64,000 nucleotides of DNA from Bog-532 sp963805255 (GTDB lineage: Bacteria > Actinomycetota > Actinomycetes > Streptosporangiales > Streptosporangiaceae), in NCBI GenBank assembly GCA_963805255.1, contig CAWDTK010000010.1, forward strand, positions 65,679 through 129,678, given 5' to 3'. Made by a program: the position numbers and the translations under genes. Below are positions 8,313 through 16,837 of this stretch, in pieces (position 1 is the first letter of the stretch; each line of letters begins with the position of its first letter). Under the pieces are notes generated by a model. It saw only the letters and a list, made by a program, of their open reading frames with translations. It was not told the origin of the DNA and made no database searches.

Positions 8313-9889
8313 TTAGTGCGTTTGGTGGGTTTGTTTAGCAGGTTTCCGGCTGTCGATGTCTTCGGCATCGTCGGCGGCGCGCTGGCCGACGTAAGCTGCC
8401 CAGTCTCGCTTTGCCCACTGGGACCAGCGTTCGGCGGTGCTGATGCTGATGCCGGTCAGGTCGGCCAGCACCGAGGCGGGCAGTTCCGCAGCCAGGGCGA
8501 GGCGCCCAGTGTTGCGGCCGGCGTGGGCGTCGATGCCGTAACGGTGAAGACGGACACCGAACAGGATGTCCACGGCCGGGCGGGCCGGGCTCTGGCCAGG
8601 GAAGAGCCACGGCACCGGGGTTCCCAGGCGGCCGAGAGTCCATCGCGGCTCGTCCTGGTCACGTAGCTGGCGGACGAGGTGCGCCAGCATTGACGGCAGC
8701 ATGAGGCGATGCCCGTCGATGGCGAGATAATTGGCCTGGCCGTCCTCGATCACGTCGTCCTTGGTCAGCTGGGTGATCCGGCTGACCAGCATCCCGAACA
8801 GCAGGACGAGCGCTCCCCCGACCCGCAGGTCCAAGGGCATGGCCCCGTCGGTGAGGCACCGGTCAGGCTGGTGGATATGGTCGCTCTCGGCGAGCAGCCG
8901 CGCCGGTTCCTGGCGCGGGGGAAGCGGCACCCTTAGATCACCGGCCAGGCCGCGGCCGCGTGCCCATTGAAGGAAGTAACGAACGGCCCGCCGGGTGGTG
9001 GCCCCCTCAGCGAGCCACTGATCCAGGTCCGCCTGAGTGAGGTCGCGCAGGACCTGGCCGCGCTGGTCCAGCCAGGACAGCAGGTCGAGGGCGGCCAGGA
9101 CGCGGACCCGCGCGAAGTCGGCCGATCCCCGGGTGAAGGCCCGGCGGCCGACGGCCCGGCGGGCGCGGCGGAGCACGAACCAGGGCGTGAAGGGCCTGAC
9201 GAGCCGGGCGTGGTGGGCTGGCTTGTCGTGCAGCAGGTGCTCGAGCCAGGGCGCCAGGCGCTCCAGGTGCTCGTTGCGTGCGGGCAGGACGCCCGAGTTG
9301 ACCAGTACTTCCCTGACATAGTGCAAGGCCTGGGTCTGCGGCAGGTCATCGAGCAGATCATGGGTGATGGGGTCGCCTGTTCTGCATCCGGGCGGCCGCC
9401 CGGCGCCTCCGGCCGCATTCGCCGCATTCCGTCACGACCAGCTCGTCCTTGTCATAGCAGGCCGAGCAAATCCCGCCTTCTGGACGCCGGGCATAGATCC
9501 GCCTGGGCCTGCCGCAACGGGCGCACGTTCCAGTGCCGCCGCGGGCCGCGCAGGCTCCGCAGACCCGGCCGGAGGCGGTCTTGCGCCGCAGGTCGATGGT
9601 GATCTTGCCGCACCCGGCGCAGGCCGGGGCCGCGACCATCTGATACCTGGCCTCAATCAGCGCGTGCGCCAGCCGGACCAGCGCCAGCGGATACGCAGCC
9701 GGGGTGGTGACCAGGGCGCCGGGATGCTCCTTCAGGAGCGCATCAACCTCGCGTAGCGCCCGCCCGCAGTCAGCCCTGGCCGTGGCGAGGACGCGCTGGG
9801 CGGCCCCGGCGTCCAGCCCTGGCACCGAGGGCGAGCATGCAGGAGATGACGCGAGCACGCGACCTGCCATCCAGGTCGGCTGTCGTCAC
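8313..9889 (-). pseudogene. Zinc-ribbon plus tyrosine-recombinase-like protein, frameshifted
   Basis: Three consecutive frames add up to one known actinobacterial architecture. A GTG at 9889 starts VTTADLDGRSRARV; the frame then moves near 9830 into a Cys-rich zinc-ribbon part with repeated CxxC pairs (CAGCGK, CGACAAR, CARCGRPR, CSACYDK, CGECGRR); it moves again near 9385 into an integrase-like part of about 360 residues (DLLDDLPQTQALHYVREVL onward). The last part has a recombinase-like Arg (SRITQLTKDDV), an HAGRN segment and a terminal Tyr context (WAAYV). Relatives read these as one or two uninterrupted genes, so two single-base shifts are inferred. Function of the family is not established. 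A zinc-binding DNA-associated protein is likely. Confidence 0.65.
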
Positions 9890-10075
9890 GACAGGTCCGG
9901 GCGGCGGATCGCGCTGCGCCGCACCGGCGGCGGTGCTGCCCGGCCAGATTCGCCGGCCGCCTTGCGGACCTGCTTGCTGACGACCTCGATCTCGATCAGG
10001 TCGTTGGGCTGGCAGTCCAGGATGTCGCACAACGCCGCCAGTCACGCGGCCGGCAAGGCGCCGGGCATGCGTGCG
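9886..10075 (-). pseudogene. XRE-type helix-turn-helix remnant
   Basis: Reading to the TGA at 9886-9888 gives LAALCDILDCQPNDLIEIEV, the typical end of small XRE regulators, but an in-frame TGA stands just before it and the upstream half does not form a helix-turn-helix. Its stop overlaps the GTG of the zinc-ribbon gene by four bases, the arrangement expected when an XRE regulator is paired with that family. Confidence 0.5.
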
Positions 10076-10150
10076 ACTGAATGTTTCCGAGTACGAGTAG
10101 CTGCTCACGCTGCCGCCTTGAAGCTTGTGCCGCCTCCTGCGCCGCCGCGA

Positions 10151-10522
10151 TTAGCAGGTCTCGGTCCCGCACCTCGTAGCGCTTGGCCACGAGAGCGTCG
10201 AATACGCCTCGGCAATCCGCTCACGGAGCCACAGCACCAAGGATGGGGTATCTTCTGGCGCCAACTCTGCCCTGACATACACAGCCAGGTCACGGTCGTT
10301 GACATTGCGGAGTGCCGCGCCCTTCGCTACAGACCCGGCGTGGAGCGATTTGACGAGACCGTATCCGGGTGTTGCGGCGATCTTGGTTTCGATCCGGTCA
10401 CGAAGCCGGTTGACCTGGGCACGCTGATCATCGACCTCGGACTTCCTCAGATTGACCTTATCGTCAGCGAACGCGACGAGGTCACGATGTGTGATCTGTG
10501 GCAACCGCCTTGCACCTTCCAT
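10151..10522 (-). pseudogene. CD-NTase-like nucleotidyltransferase, C-terminally truncated
   Basis: About 105 residues resemble the N-terminal half of cGAS/DncV-like nucleotidyltransferases (SMODS-type), the cyclases of CBASS anti-phage systems. The key stretch is HAGSVAKGAALRNVNDRDL, containing the G-S loop followed by the metal-binding D-x-D of the nucleotidyltransferase fold. The third acidic residue and the C-terminal helical domain are missing because the frame ends in unrelated sequence after residue 108. No effector, HORMA or Cap2/Cap3 gene lies nearby. I read it as a relic. A distant nucleotidyltransferase of another family remains possible. Confidence 0.55.
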
Positions 10523-10589
10523 CTGTTGTATCTAATGCAACATTGTTATCTCCAGTTCGTGGTGAGTGGACTACCTGGATCAGGCTCCC

Positions 10590-10622
10590 GGTGATGATGA
10601 GGCGACAGGCCTCATCATCACC
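10590..10622 (-). terminator. Hairpin downstream of nrdJ
   Basis: Perfect 14-bp stem (ggtgatgatgaggc and its complement) with a 5-base loop, placed 69 bases after the nrdJ stop. There is no long T run, but position and strength suit transcription termination. Confidence 0.6.
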
Positions 10623-10690
10623 GTTGACCTGCAGTTATTCAGTTGTTCGCATCAGCGCAGATGCTGTATCTGTCGCAACTTTGCCCATAA

Positions 10691-13600
10691 CTAGCTGCAG
10701 CCGCTGGTGGCGCCGCAGCCTTCGCAGACGTAGCAGCTGCCGGCCGGGCGCATCTTCGTGCCGCAGGTGAGGCACAGGGGTGCGTCGGCGGTACGGCCCT
10801 GGTGGGACTCGAGCAGCTCGACCGGACTGTGTGCCCCGGCCGGCGGGGCGGCCGCGCGCTCCTTGGCCTCCGGCTCGTGGCGCTCCTCGCGCTCCGTGTG
10901 CAGCGGCTCGACGGGAGCCGACTGGGCCAGTTCCTCGGGGTCGACCTCCTCGGCCAGCGCGCTCGGGTCCGCACCGGCAAGCTGGGCGCTTCGCTCGCCG
11001 GCCGACAGGATGCTCATCTCCGCGCGCTGGCCGTACGGCAGATGGTCCAGGGCCAGCCGCCGGAAGATGTAGTCCATGACCGAGCTGGCGATCCGGACGT
11101 CCGGGTCGTCGGTGAGCCCGGCCGGCTCGAACCGCATGTTGGTGAACTTGGCGACGTAGGACTCCAGCGGAATGCCGTACTGCAGGCCGACCGAGATGGC
11201 GATCGAGAAGGCATCCATCACGCCGGCCAGCGTCGAGCCCTGCTTGCCGAGCTTGAGGAAGACCTCACCCACGCCGTCGTCCGGGTAGTCCGAGACGGTC
11301 ATATAGCCTTCCGCGCCGGCCACGGAGAACTTGGTGACCGTGGCGGGCCGCTGCCGCGGGAGCTTCCGGCGGACCGGCCGGTGCACGGCCGGCTCGGCTG
11401 GCGTGGCGGCTTCCTCCTGCGCCGTGCTCGCGGCCTTGTTCTTCGAGACCGAGAGCGGCTGGCCGACCTTGCAGTTGTCGCGGTAGATCGCGAGTGCCTT
11501 GAGGCCGAGCTTCCAGCCCTCGAAGTAGATTTTCTCGATGTCCTCGACGGTCGCGCTCTCCGGCATGTTCACGGTCTTGCTGATCGCACCGCTGAGGTGC
11601 GGCTGGACCGCGGCCATCATCCGGACGTGCCCCATGGGGCTGATCGCCCGCTCCCCCATCGCGCAGTCGAAGACCTCATAGTGCGCGAGCTTGAGGCCGG
11701 GACCGTCCACCACATGACCGCGCTCGGCGATGTACTCGGTAATCGCCTCGATCTGCTCCGGCTGGTAGCCCAGGTTCGTCAGGGCACGCGGCACGGTCTG
11801 GTTGACGATCTGCATCGAGCCGCCGCCGACGAGCTTCTTGAACTTCACCAGGGCCAGGTCGGGCTCGATGCCCGTGGTGTCACAGTCCATCATCAGGCCG
11901 ATGGTGTTGTGGCTTACCATGCCGTTCGCCACGTACGTGACATTGTCCGGCACTGACAAGTCGTAGGTCGGCCGGACTCCACCGTCGTCATTGCCCGTCA
12001 CCGACTCGAACAGGTAGCCGAGCGCCCTTCCGAGCCGGGGGTCGAGGGTCTCCTCGAAGATCCTCCTGGCCAGCATGCGGGGAACCCCGCCGTGCTCACG
12101 CCGTGACACCTGCACAGCGTTTCGAGCCGGATGGCCTGGCGGGATCAGCTCTGCCCATGCCTCGTCCGGCAGGAAGACGCAGTCCTTCTTCGCCGGGGCG
12201 TCCGGTTCCAGGGCGGCGACCAGACGTGCCTTGCGCTCACCAATGAAGCCAACGTATTCGCTGAAATTCAGCGCATGGTCGGCATTACGGAGCCTGATCT
12301 GGAGGATCGGGCCGCCCCAGCCGGTCACCGTCTTCCGCGTCGTGGTGGCAAGACCCATCGCGAGCATCAGGGTCCGGATCTCAGCCGCGAAGGACTCATC
12401 TGCCGTTGACAGGCTGGGCACGCCCTGCGCAACGGTCCCGTCGGCTTCGAAGAGGCCGCGCAGGAACGCGCTGTACACGGCGGGATCGTTCGCCTCCAGG
12501 ATCGCCGGAGGAATCCTTGGAATCCAGCCCTTCCCAGGGTGGCCGCCTGCAGGGAGTTCCGTTGCGAATCCGGCCGCCTGCCACCAGCGTGCGAGCCGGA
12601 CCGAGGAAAGGCTCAGCTCCTGGTAACCGTCCTGGGGGGTGATCGTCGGCGAGATGCCGAAAAGCTCCTTCGCTAGCACGCCGAGCCGCTCCGCGACATC
12701 AAGGTCTGTGTTCGCGGCACACAGCCGGATTCCCTTTGCGTGCAGGCTCCCGTCCCCCATGAAGTAGCCGGCCAGTTCGGCAAGCTCCGGCGTTACTGCC
12801 TCGGGCACGCGGACATGGCGGTCTCCGGTGCAATAAGCCTGGTCCAGAATTGGCAGCGGAACATGCCGCGGCTGGCCCACGAGGGTGCCCAGCTGGAGCG
12901 GAATCACATCTGCGGGGACGACGTCCGCCAGGCGCTTCCAGACCCACGTACCGGTCGCCGGCTCCACGACTTTTACCCGGTGAGTCAGCGTGCCCTGGAT
13001 GCGGTAGCCGCCCTCCGTCGTGACAAGGCGCGTCGGTTCCTCGCCATTGATGAAGAACCTGGTCGCCTGGCGTGGTCCCTCATCGGTGGACACCCCGAGG
13101 CCCAGATCCTGCCAGCGGTCCCCGTAGACGTCGCCGAGTTCGGCGAGGCGCGTGATACCTCTGTCGGTCGTTATCAGGGTGTCCCCGGTCAGGCATCCCG
13201 TCGGCGCGAGCAGGCTCGCCTGGGCGTTGCGGTATCCGTTCGCCTCGCCGATCCGGAGGCACTCCTGCCAGGCGGTCAGGGCGCCGGAAAGGATCTCGCG
13301 GTCCATCGGGCCGACGGCCCGGATCTGGTCGCTGGCGTCAGCGTGCCTGCGCATGACCCGCTTGTGGCCGACCGCGTTGCGCTCGTAGCCGTCGTAGGGG
13401 CCGACCACCCCGGCTAGCTCCGCGGAGCGCTTGTAAGCCGTGCCAGTCATCAGCGACGTGATGGCCGCCGCGATGGCCCGGCCGCCGGCCGAGTCGTAGG
13501 CGTGCCCGGTCGCCATCAGCAGCGCGCCCAGGTTGGCGTACCCGATGCCAAGCTGGCGGTAGGCCCGCGTCGTCTCGGCGATCTTCTGCGTCGGGAAGTC

Positions 13601-14842
13601 AGCGAAGCAGATGGAGATGTCCATCGCGGTGATGATCAGCTCAGTGATCTGCTGGAAGCGCCGCACGTCGAACGTGTCGTCCTTGCGGAGGAACTTCATC
13701 AGGTTGATGCTGGCCAGGTTGCACGACGAGTTGTCCAGGTGCACGTACTCCGAGCAGGGGTTGCTCGCGGTGATCCGGCCGGACTCCGGGCAGGTGTGCC
13801 AGTCGTTGATGGTGCCGTCGTACTGAATGCCCGGGTCGGCGCAGTCCCAGGCCGCCTGGGCCATCTGGCGCAGCAGCCCCTTGGCCCCGACCCGGCTGAT
13901 CACCTCGCCCGTGCGGCGGGCCAGCAGGTCGAAGCCGCCGTCATCTTCGACGGCCCGCATGAACTCGTCCGACACGCGGACGGAGTTGTTGGCGTTCTGG
14001 TACTGGACGCTCACGATGTCCCTGCCGCCGAGGTCCACGTCGAACCCCGCGTCGCGCAGGATGCGCACCTTCTCTTCCTCGCGCGCCTTGGTCTCGATGA
14101 ATTCCCCGACGTCTGGGTGGTCGACGTCAAGGACCACCATCTTCGCGGCCCGGCGGGTGGCGCCGCCCGACTTGATGGTGCCGGCCGAAGCGTCGGCCCC
14201 CCGCATGAACGAAACGGGGCCGCTGGCCGTGCCCCCGGAGGAGAGCAGTTCCTTGCTGGAACGCAGCCGGGACAGGTTCACCCCGGCACCGGAGCCGCCC
14301 TTGAAGATCAGGCCTTCTTCCTTGTACCAGTCCAGGATGGAGTCCATCGTGTCGTCCACGGCCAGGATGAAGCACGCGGATACCTGCTGCGGCGACAGCG
14401 TGCCGACGTTGAACCAGACCGGTGAGTTGAAGCTGAAGACCTGGTGGATGAGGGCGTACTTGAGCTCGTGCGCAAAGATTTCGGCGTCGGCGTCCGAGGC
14501 GAAGTAGCCGTATTTCCGGCCGGTCTCCAGGTAGACGCCGACCACCCGGTCAACCAGCTGCTTGAGGCTCCCCTCGCGCTGCGGGGTGCCCACCGCGCCG
14601 CGGAAGTACTTAGTCGTGACGATGTTGACGGCATTGATGGACCAGAACCCGGGAAACTCGACGCCCCGCTGCTCGAAGTTGACCGTGCCATCACGCCAGT
14701 TCGTCATGACGACGTCGCGGCGCTCCCAGGTCACCTCGTCGTAGGGATGAACGCCCTTGGTGGTGTGGATCCGGTCGATCCTGAGCCCCTTGCGTGCGTT
14801 CTTGCCCTTAGCGGCAGCGGACCCGCTCACTGTCTCCGTCAT
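10691..14842 (-). CDS. nrdJ: Adenosylcobalamin-dependent ribonucleoside-diphosphate reductase (class II) with intein
   Basis: NrdJ makes deoxyribonucleotides with a cobalamin-generated thiyl radical. Visible marks are VSACFILAVDD, the active-site segment NPCSEYVHLDNSSCNL, the nucleotide-binding APTG...TIGLMMDCDTTG (split by the intein), and a C-terminal Cys-rich tail (CLTCG, CYVCEGCG, SGCS). After removing the intein the enzyme has about 950 residues, normal for actinobacterial NrdJ. The ATG at 14842 has AAGGGGG at a good distance and is preferred to the ATG at 14881, giving 1383 residues before splicing. It follows nrdR on the same strand with overlapping ends, the standard nrdR-nrdJ operon, and should be repressed by NrdR at high (d)ATP. 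No class I reductase is present in the window. Confidence 0.95.
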   Translation of the reverse strand: MTETVSGSAAAKGKNARKGLRIDRIHTTKGVHPYDEVTWERRDVVMTNWRDGTVNFEQRGVEFPGFWSINAVNIVTTKYFRGAVGTPQREGSLKQLVDRVVGVYLETGRKYGYFASDADAEIFAHELKYALIHQVFSFNSPVWFNVGTLSPQQVSACFILAVDDTMDSILDWYKEEGLIFKGGSGAGVNLSRLRSSKELLSSGGTASGPVSFMRGADASAGTIKSGGATRRAAKMVVLDVDHPDVGEFIETKAREEEKVRILRDAGFDVDLGGRDIVSVQYQNANNSVRVSDEFMRAVEDDGGFDLLARRTGEVISRVGAKGLLRQMAQAAWDCADPGIQYDGTINDWHTCPESGRITASNPCSEYVHLDNSSCNLASINLMKFLRKDDTFDVRRFQQITELIITAMDISICFADFPTQKIAETTRAYRQLGIGYANLGALLMATGHAYDSAGGRAIAAAITSLMTGTAYKRSAELAGVVGPYDGYERNAVGHKRVMRRHADASDQIRAVGPMDREILSGALTAWQECLRIGEANGYRNAQASLLAPTGCLTGDTLITTDRGITRLAELGDVYGDRWQDLGLGVSTDEGPRQATRFFINGEEPTRLVTTEGGYRIQGTLTHRVKVVEPATGTWVWKRLADVVPADVIPLQLGTLVGQPRHVPLPILDQAYCTGDRHVRVPEAVTPELAELAGYFMGDGSLHAKGIRLCAANTDLDVAERLGVLAKELFGISPTITPQDGYQELSLSSVRLARWWQAAGFATELPAGGHPGKGWIPRIPPAILEANDPAVYSAFLRGLFEADGTVAQGVPSLSTADESFAAEIRTLMLAMGLATTTRKTVTGWGGPILQIRLRNADHALNFSEYVGFIGERKARLVAALEPDAPAKKDCVFLPDEAWAELIPPGHPARNAVQVSRREHGGVPRMLARRIFEETLDPRLGRALGYLFESVTGNDDGGVRPTYDLSVPDNVTYVANGMVSHNTIGLMMDCDTTGIEPDLALVKFKKLVGGGSMQIVNQTVPRALTNLGYQPEQIEAITEYIAERGHVVDGPGLKLAHYEVFDCAMGERAISPMGHVRMMAAVQPHLSGAISKTVNMPESATVEDIEKIYFEGWKLGLKALAIYRDNCKVGQPLSVSKNKAASTAQEEAATPAEPAVHRPVRRKLPRQRPATVTKFSVAGAEGYMTVSDYPDDGVGEVFLKLGKQGSTLAGVMDAFSIAISVGLQYGIPLESYVAKFTNMRFEPAGLTDDPDVRIASSVMDYIFRRLALDHLPYGQRAEMSILSAGERSAQLAGADPSALAEEVDPEELAQSAPVEPLHTEREERHEPEAKERAAAPPAGAHSPVELLESHQGRTADAPLCLTCGTKMRPAGSCYVCEGCGATSGCS
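11906..13195 (-). other. NrdJ intein with LAGLIDADG homing endonuclease
   Basis: A 430-residue in-frame insertion lies between the Gly and Thr of the conserved APTG|TIGLMMD motif. It begins with Cys (CLTGDTLI, block A), has a TLTH block B, two dodecapeptide motifs (LAGYFMGDGSL and LRGLFEADGTV) of a LAGLIDADG endonuclease, a block F (TYDLSVPDNVTYVANG) and ends in VSHN before Thr. All splicing residues (Cys1, block B His, penultimate His, terminal Asn, +1 Thr) are present, so it should splice. Confidence 0.93.
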
Positions 14843-15458
14843 GCCAAAGCCCCCTTCTGCGACCTTGCCCGGGCCGCTCATGCCTTATTGGGTCTTTTCC
14901 GGCGGCCAACTGCGGTTGGTTGCGCCGTACTTGATGACACCGGCCACGTCTACGGGGCCGGCTTTCCGCTGCCTGCCCCGCCGCGTGCGGCACGCCCGCG
15001 CGCGCCGCGCCCGCACGTTCATCACGCAGCGCCTCGATTTCCTTCTCAAAGTCCGCGAGAGATTCAAACCCCCGGTAGACAGAGGCGAAGCGCAGGTACG
15101 CGACCTCGTCGAGCTCACGCAGCGGACCCAGGATGGCCAGGCCGACCTCGTGCGAGGGAATCTCGGCGCAGCCCCTGGACCGCATCGTCTCCTCGACGCG
15201 CTGGGCCAGGATTGCGAGCTGGTCTTCGTCGACCGGGCGGCCCTGGCACGCGCGCCGAACGCCGCGGACGATCTTGTCCCGGACGAAAGGCTCCGTCACC
15301 CCGCTCCGCTTGGCCACCATCAGGATGACCGTCTCCTGCGTGGTAAAACGCCTTCCGCACTCCGGACATGCCCGCCGACGGCGGATCGCCACGCCGTCGT
15401 CGGTGGTACGGCTGTCGATCACCCGGCTGTCCGGGTGCCTGCAGAAGGGACAGTGCAC
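14808..15458 (-). CDS. nrdR: Transcriptional repressor NrdR
   Basis: NrdR represses ribonucleotide reductase genes in response to ATP/dATP bound in its ATP-cone. The zinc ribbon is complete: Cys3, Cys6, Cys31 and Cys34 in HCPFC and CPECGRRF. The ATP-cone follows (VMVAKRSG-type start through LRELDEVAYLRFASVYRGF), ending near residue 140. GTG at 15458 is chosen because GAGGAGG lies nine bases upstream. The product is 216 residues, about 50 longer than usual: the tail after residue 155 is Arg/Pro-rich and overlaps the start of nrdJ by 35 bases, which looks like a lost stop or an old frameshift in the tail, not a new domain. Confidence 0.92.
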   Translation of the reverse strand: MHCPFCRHPDSRVIDSRTTDDGVAIRRRRACPECGRRFTTQETVILMVAKRSGVTEPFVRDKIVRGVRRACQGRPVDEDQLAILAQRVEETMRSRGCAEIPSHEVGLAILGPLRELDEVAYLRFASVYRGFESLADFEKEIEALRDERAGAARAGVPHAAGQAAESRPRRRGRCHQVRRNQPQLAAGKDPIRHERPGQGRRRGLWHDGDSERVRCR

Positions 15459-15504
15459 GCGATCAGACCTCCTCACCGGCCGTCCGTCTCGCATCCCCGC
15501 CGGG

Positions 15505-15551
15505 ACACAACTTCTGGATAAAACACATCGGTGTAACTACTAGATGTTGTG
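15505..15551 (-). promoter_or_regulatory. Tandem NrdR boxes of the nrdRJ promoter
   Basis: On the minus strand CACAACATCTAGTAGT (15536-15551) and TATCCAGAAGTTGTGT (15505-15520) are imperfect palindromes of the 16-bp NrdR-box type, separated by 15 bases, so 31 bases start to start. This phasing of three helical turns is the known arrangement for NrdR operators. They lie 47 to 93 bases before the nrdR GTG, indicating autoregulation of the operon. Confidence 0.7.
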
Positions 15552-15850
15552 GTCAACGTAGACCACTGCACCCAGTCACCGCAAGTATCAGGCGAGCCCA
15601 TCCTCAAACCGCTGGCGGCACGGGAACACTGGCACCCGCCTGCGTGTCGCGGCACCGATGCCGGAGTCCCGGTCCTGGCACGATGCCACGCGCACGGCTC
15701 CCGCCGCCGCCCGACGGCGGTATCCACCGCAATCTCCGGGTCGCGGGTCACGGGCCGCGGCGCCTGGCTCCCGGCACGGGGCGGTGCCTACTCCCGGGAT
15801 GCTCTCCCGGCTGCAGCGGCGCGCTGGCTCCCGGGGCTGCCGGGGCGCGC

Positions 15851-16642
15851 CTAGCCCAGCGGTACCCACAGGCGCTGGCCGGCTGCGATACTTGCGGTCC
15901 TGAGCCGGTTGGCCTGGAGTATCTCCTGCACGATGGTCCGCGCGTCGACGTCCGGGTCAGCGCTCTGGGCGATCGACCACAGCGTGTCGCCCGGCTGGAC
16001 GACCACCCGCTCCGCCGCACCGCGCACTCCGTGCGCGGACGTGGAGCCGCTGGCCTGGGCCGCGCTGGCTCCCGCCACGAACAGGCCAAAGGCCGCGAGC
16101 GCCGCCAGGACCGCCACCACGATCCGGCCTCGCCTGGTCAGCTGCAGCCGCTGCGGTGAGACCGCGGGGACCGCGCGCCCGGCCTCGGCCAGCTCTCCCC
16201 GCGTAGCTACCTGCCCGGTCCCGGCCACCCGCCCGGCCCCGGCCAGTTCCCCCCGCGCAGCTGCCCGTCCGGCCGTGTCCAGCCGTCCGCCATCAATCGG
16301 CCGTCCCGGCGTAGCCGCCACCGGTCCGGGCAGCGTTTGGAAGCTGGCCAGCGGCCGGGACGGCCGCGGGGCATCAGCCGCCAGCCGGGACGGCCGCCGG
16401 GCACCCGGGCCGGGCTGCGGCGACCGCCCGCCACCGGGCGCGGTCCGGCCCGGGAAACTCCGGCCGCCACCAGGAAAGATGCAGTCCCCGTCCGGGAGCA
16501 GCCACTTCCTGCCCGGGAAGAGCGGGTGCACCGCCGGCCGCGCCGAGGCGCCACCCGGCCGGGACCGCAGCCCCCGCGATCCACTTCCCGTACCGGCAGG
16601 GACGGCCCCCGACGGCTGCTCCTCTACAGGCAGAGCGCTCAT
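15851..16642 (-). CDS. LysM-domain membrane protein, SOS-linked cell division/cell wall type
   Basis: The 263-residue protein has a long Pro/Gly/Arg-rich cytoplasmic-looking N-terminal half, one membrane segment (about 174-196, GRIVVAVLAALAAFGLFVAGASA) and a C-terminal LysM domain (about 212-262, VVVQPGDTLWSIAQ...RLWVPLG) that binds peptidoglycan outside the membrane. It is divergent from lexA, as is the LysM protein ChiZ (Rv2719c) of Mycobacterium tuberculosis, and fills the role that YneA plays in Bacillus. A near-consensus LexA box lies just before its start. I infer an SOS-induced division or wall-remodelling function; enzymatic activity is not visible. Confidence 0.8.
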   Translation of the reverse strand: MSALPVEEQPSGAVPAGTGSGSRGLRSRPGGASARPAVHPLFPGRKWLLPDGDCIFPGGGRSFPGRTAPGGGRSPQPGPGARRPSRLAADAPRPSRPLASFQTLPGPVAATPGRPIDGGRLDTAGRAAARGELAGAGRVAGTGQVATRGELAEAGRAVPAVSPQRLQLTRRGRIVVAVLAALAAFGLFVAGASAAQASGSTSAHGVRGAAERVVVQPGDTLWSIAQSADPDVDARTIVQEILQANRLRTASIAAGQRLWVPLG

Positions 16643-16657
16643 GCCGACCTCCTCATC

Positions 16658-16671
16658 AAACGTTCATTCGA
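16658..16671 (-). promoter_or_regulatory. LexA (SOS) box before the LysM gene
   Basis: CGAATGAACGTTTG on the minus strand matches 13 of 14 positions of the actinobacterial SOS box CGAACRNRYGTTYG and ends 15 bases before the LysM start codon, inside its promoter or leader. Confidence 0.65.
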
Positions 16672-16757
16672 ATACTGCAGTTCGATCGTATACCTGTTCG
16701 ATCGAACGAACCTACGACATCTTTCTACCGGGCGGGTCTGACATTTTGACGACACGT

Positions 16758-16771
16758 CGAACAGATGTTTG
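16758..16771 (+). promoter_or_regulatory. LexA (SOS) box before lexA
   Basis: CGAACAGATGTTTG fits the actinobacterial SOS box at all 14 positions and lies 67 bases before the lexA ATG, the expected site for LexA autoregulation. Confidence 0.88.
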
Positions 16772-16837
16772 AGATCACGGAGACCAGCCACTACCCTCGG
16801 CTTCGGGTAGGCAATAACCGGATTGAAAGGTCGTCTG

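Noticed and set aside
10151..10522. A functional CBASS operon
   Set aside because: The cyclase is truncated and there is no effector or Cap gene within several kilobases.
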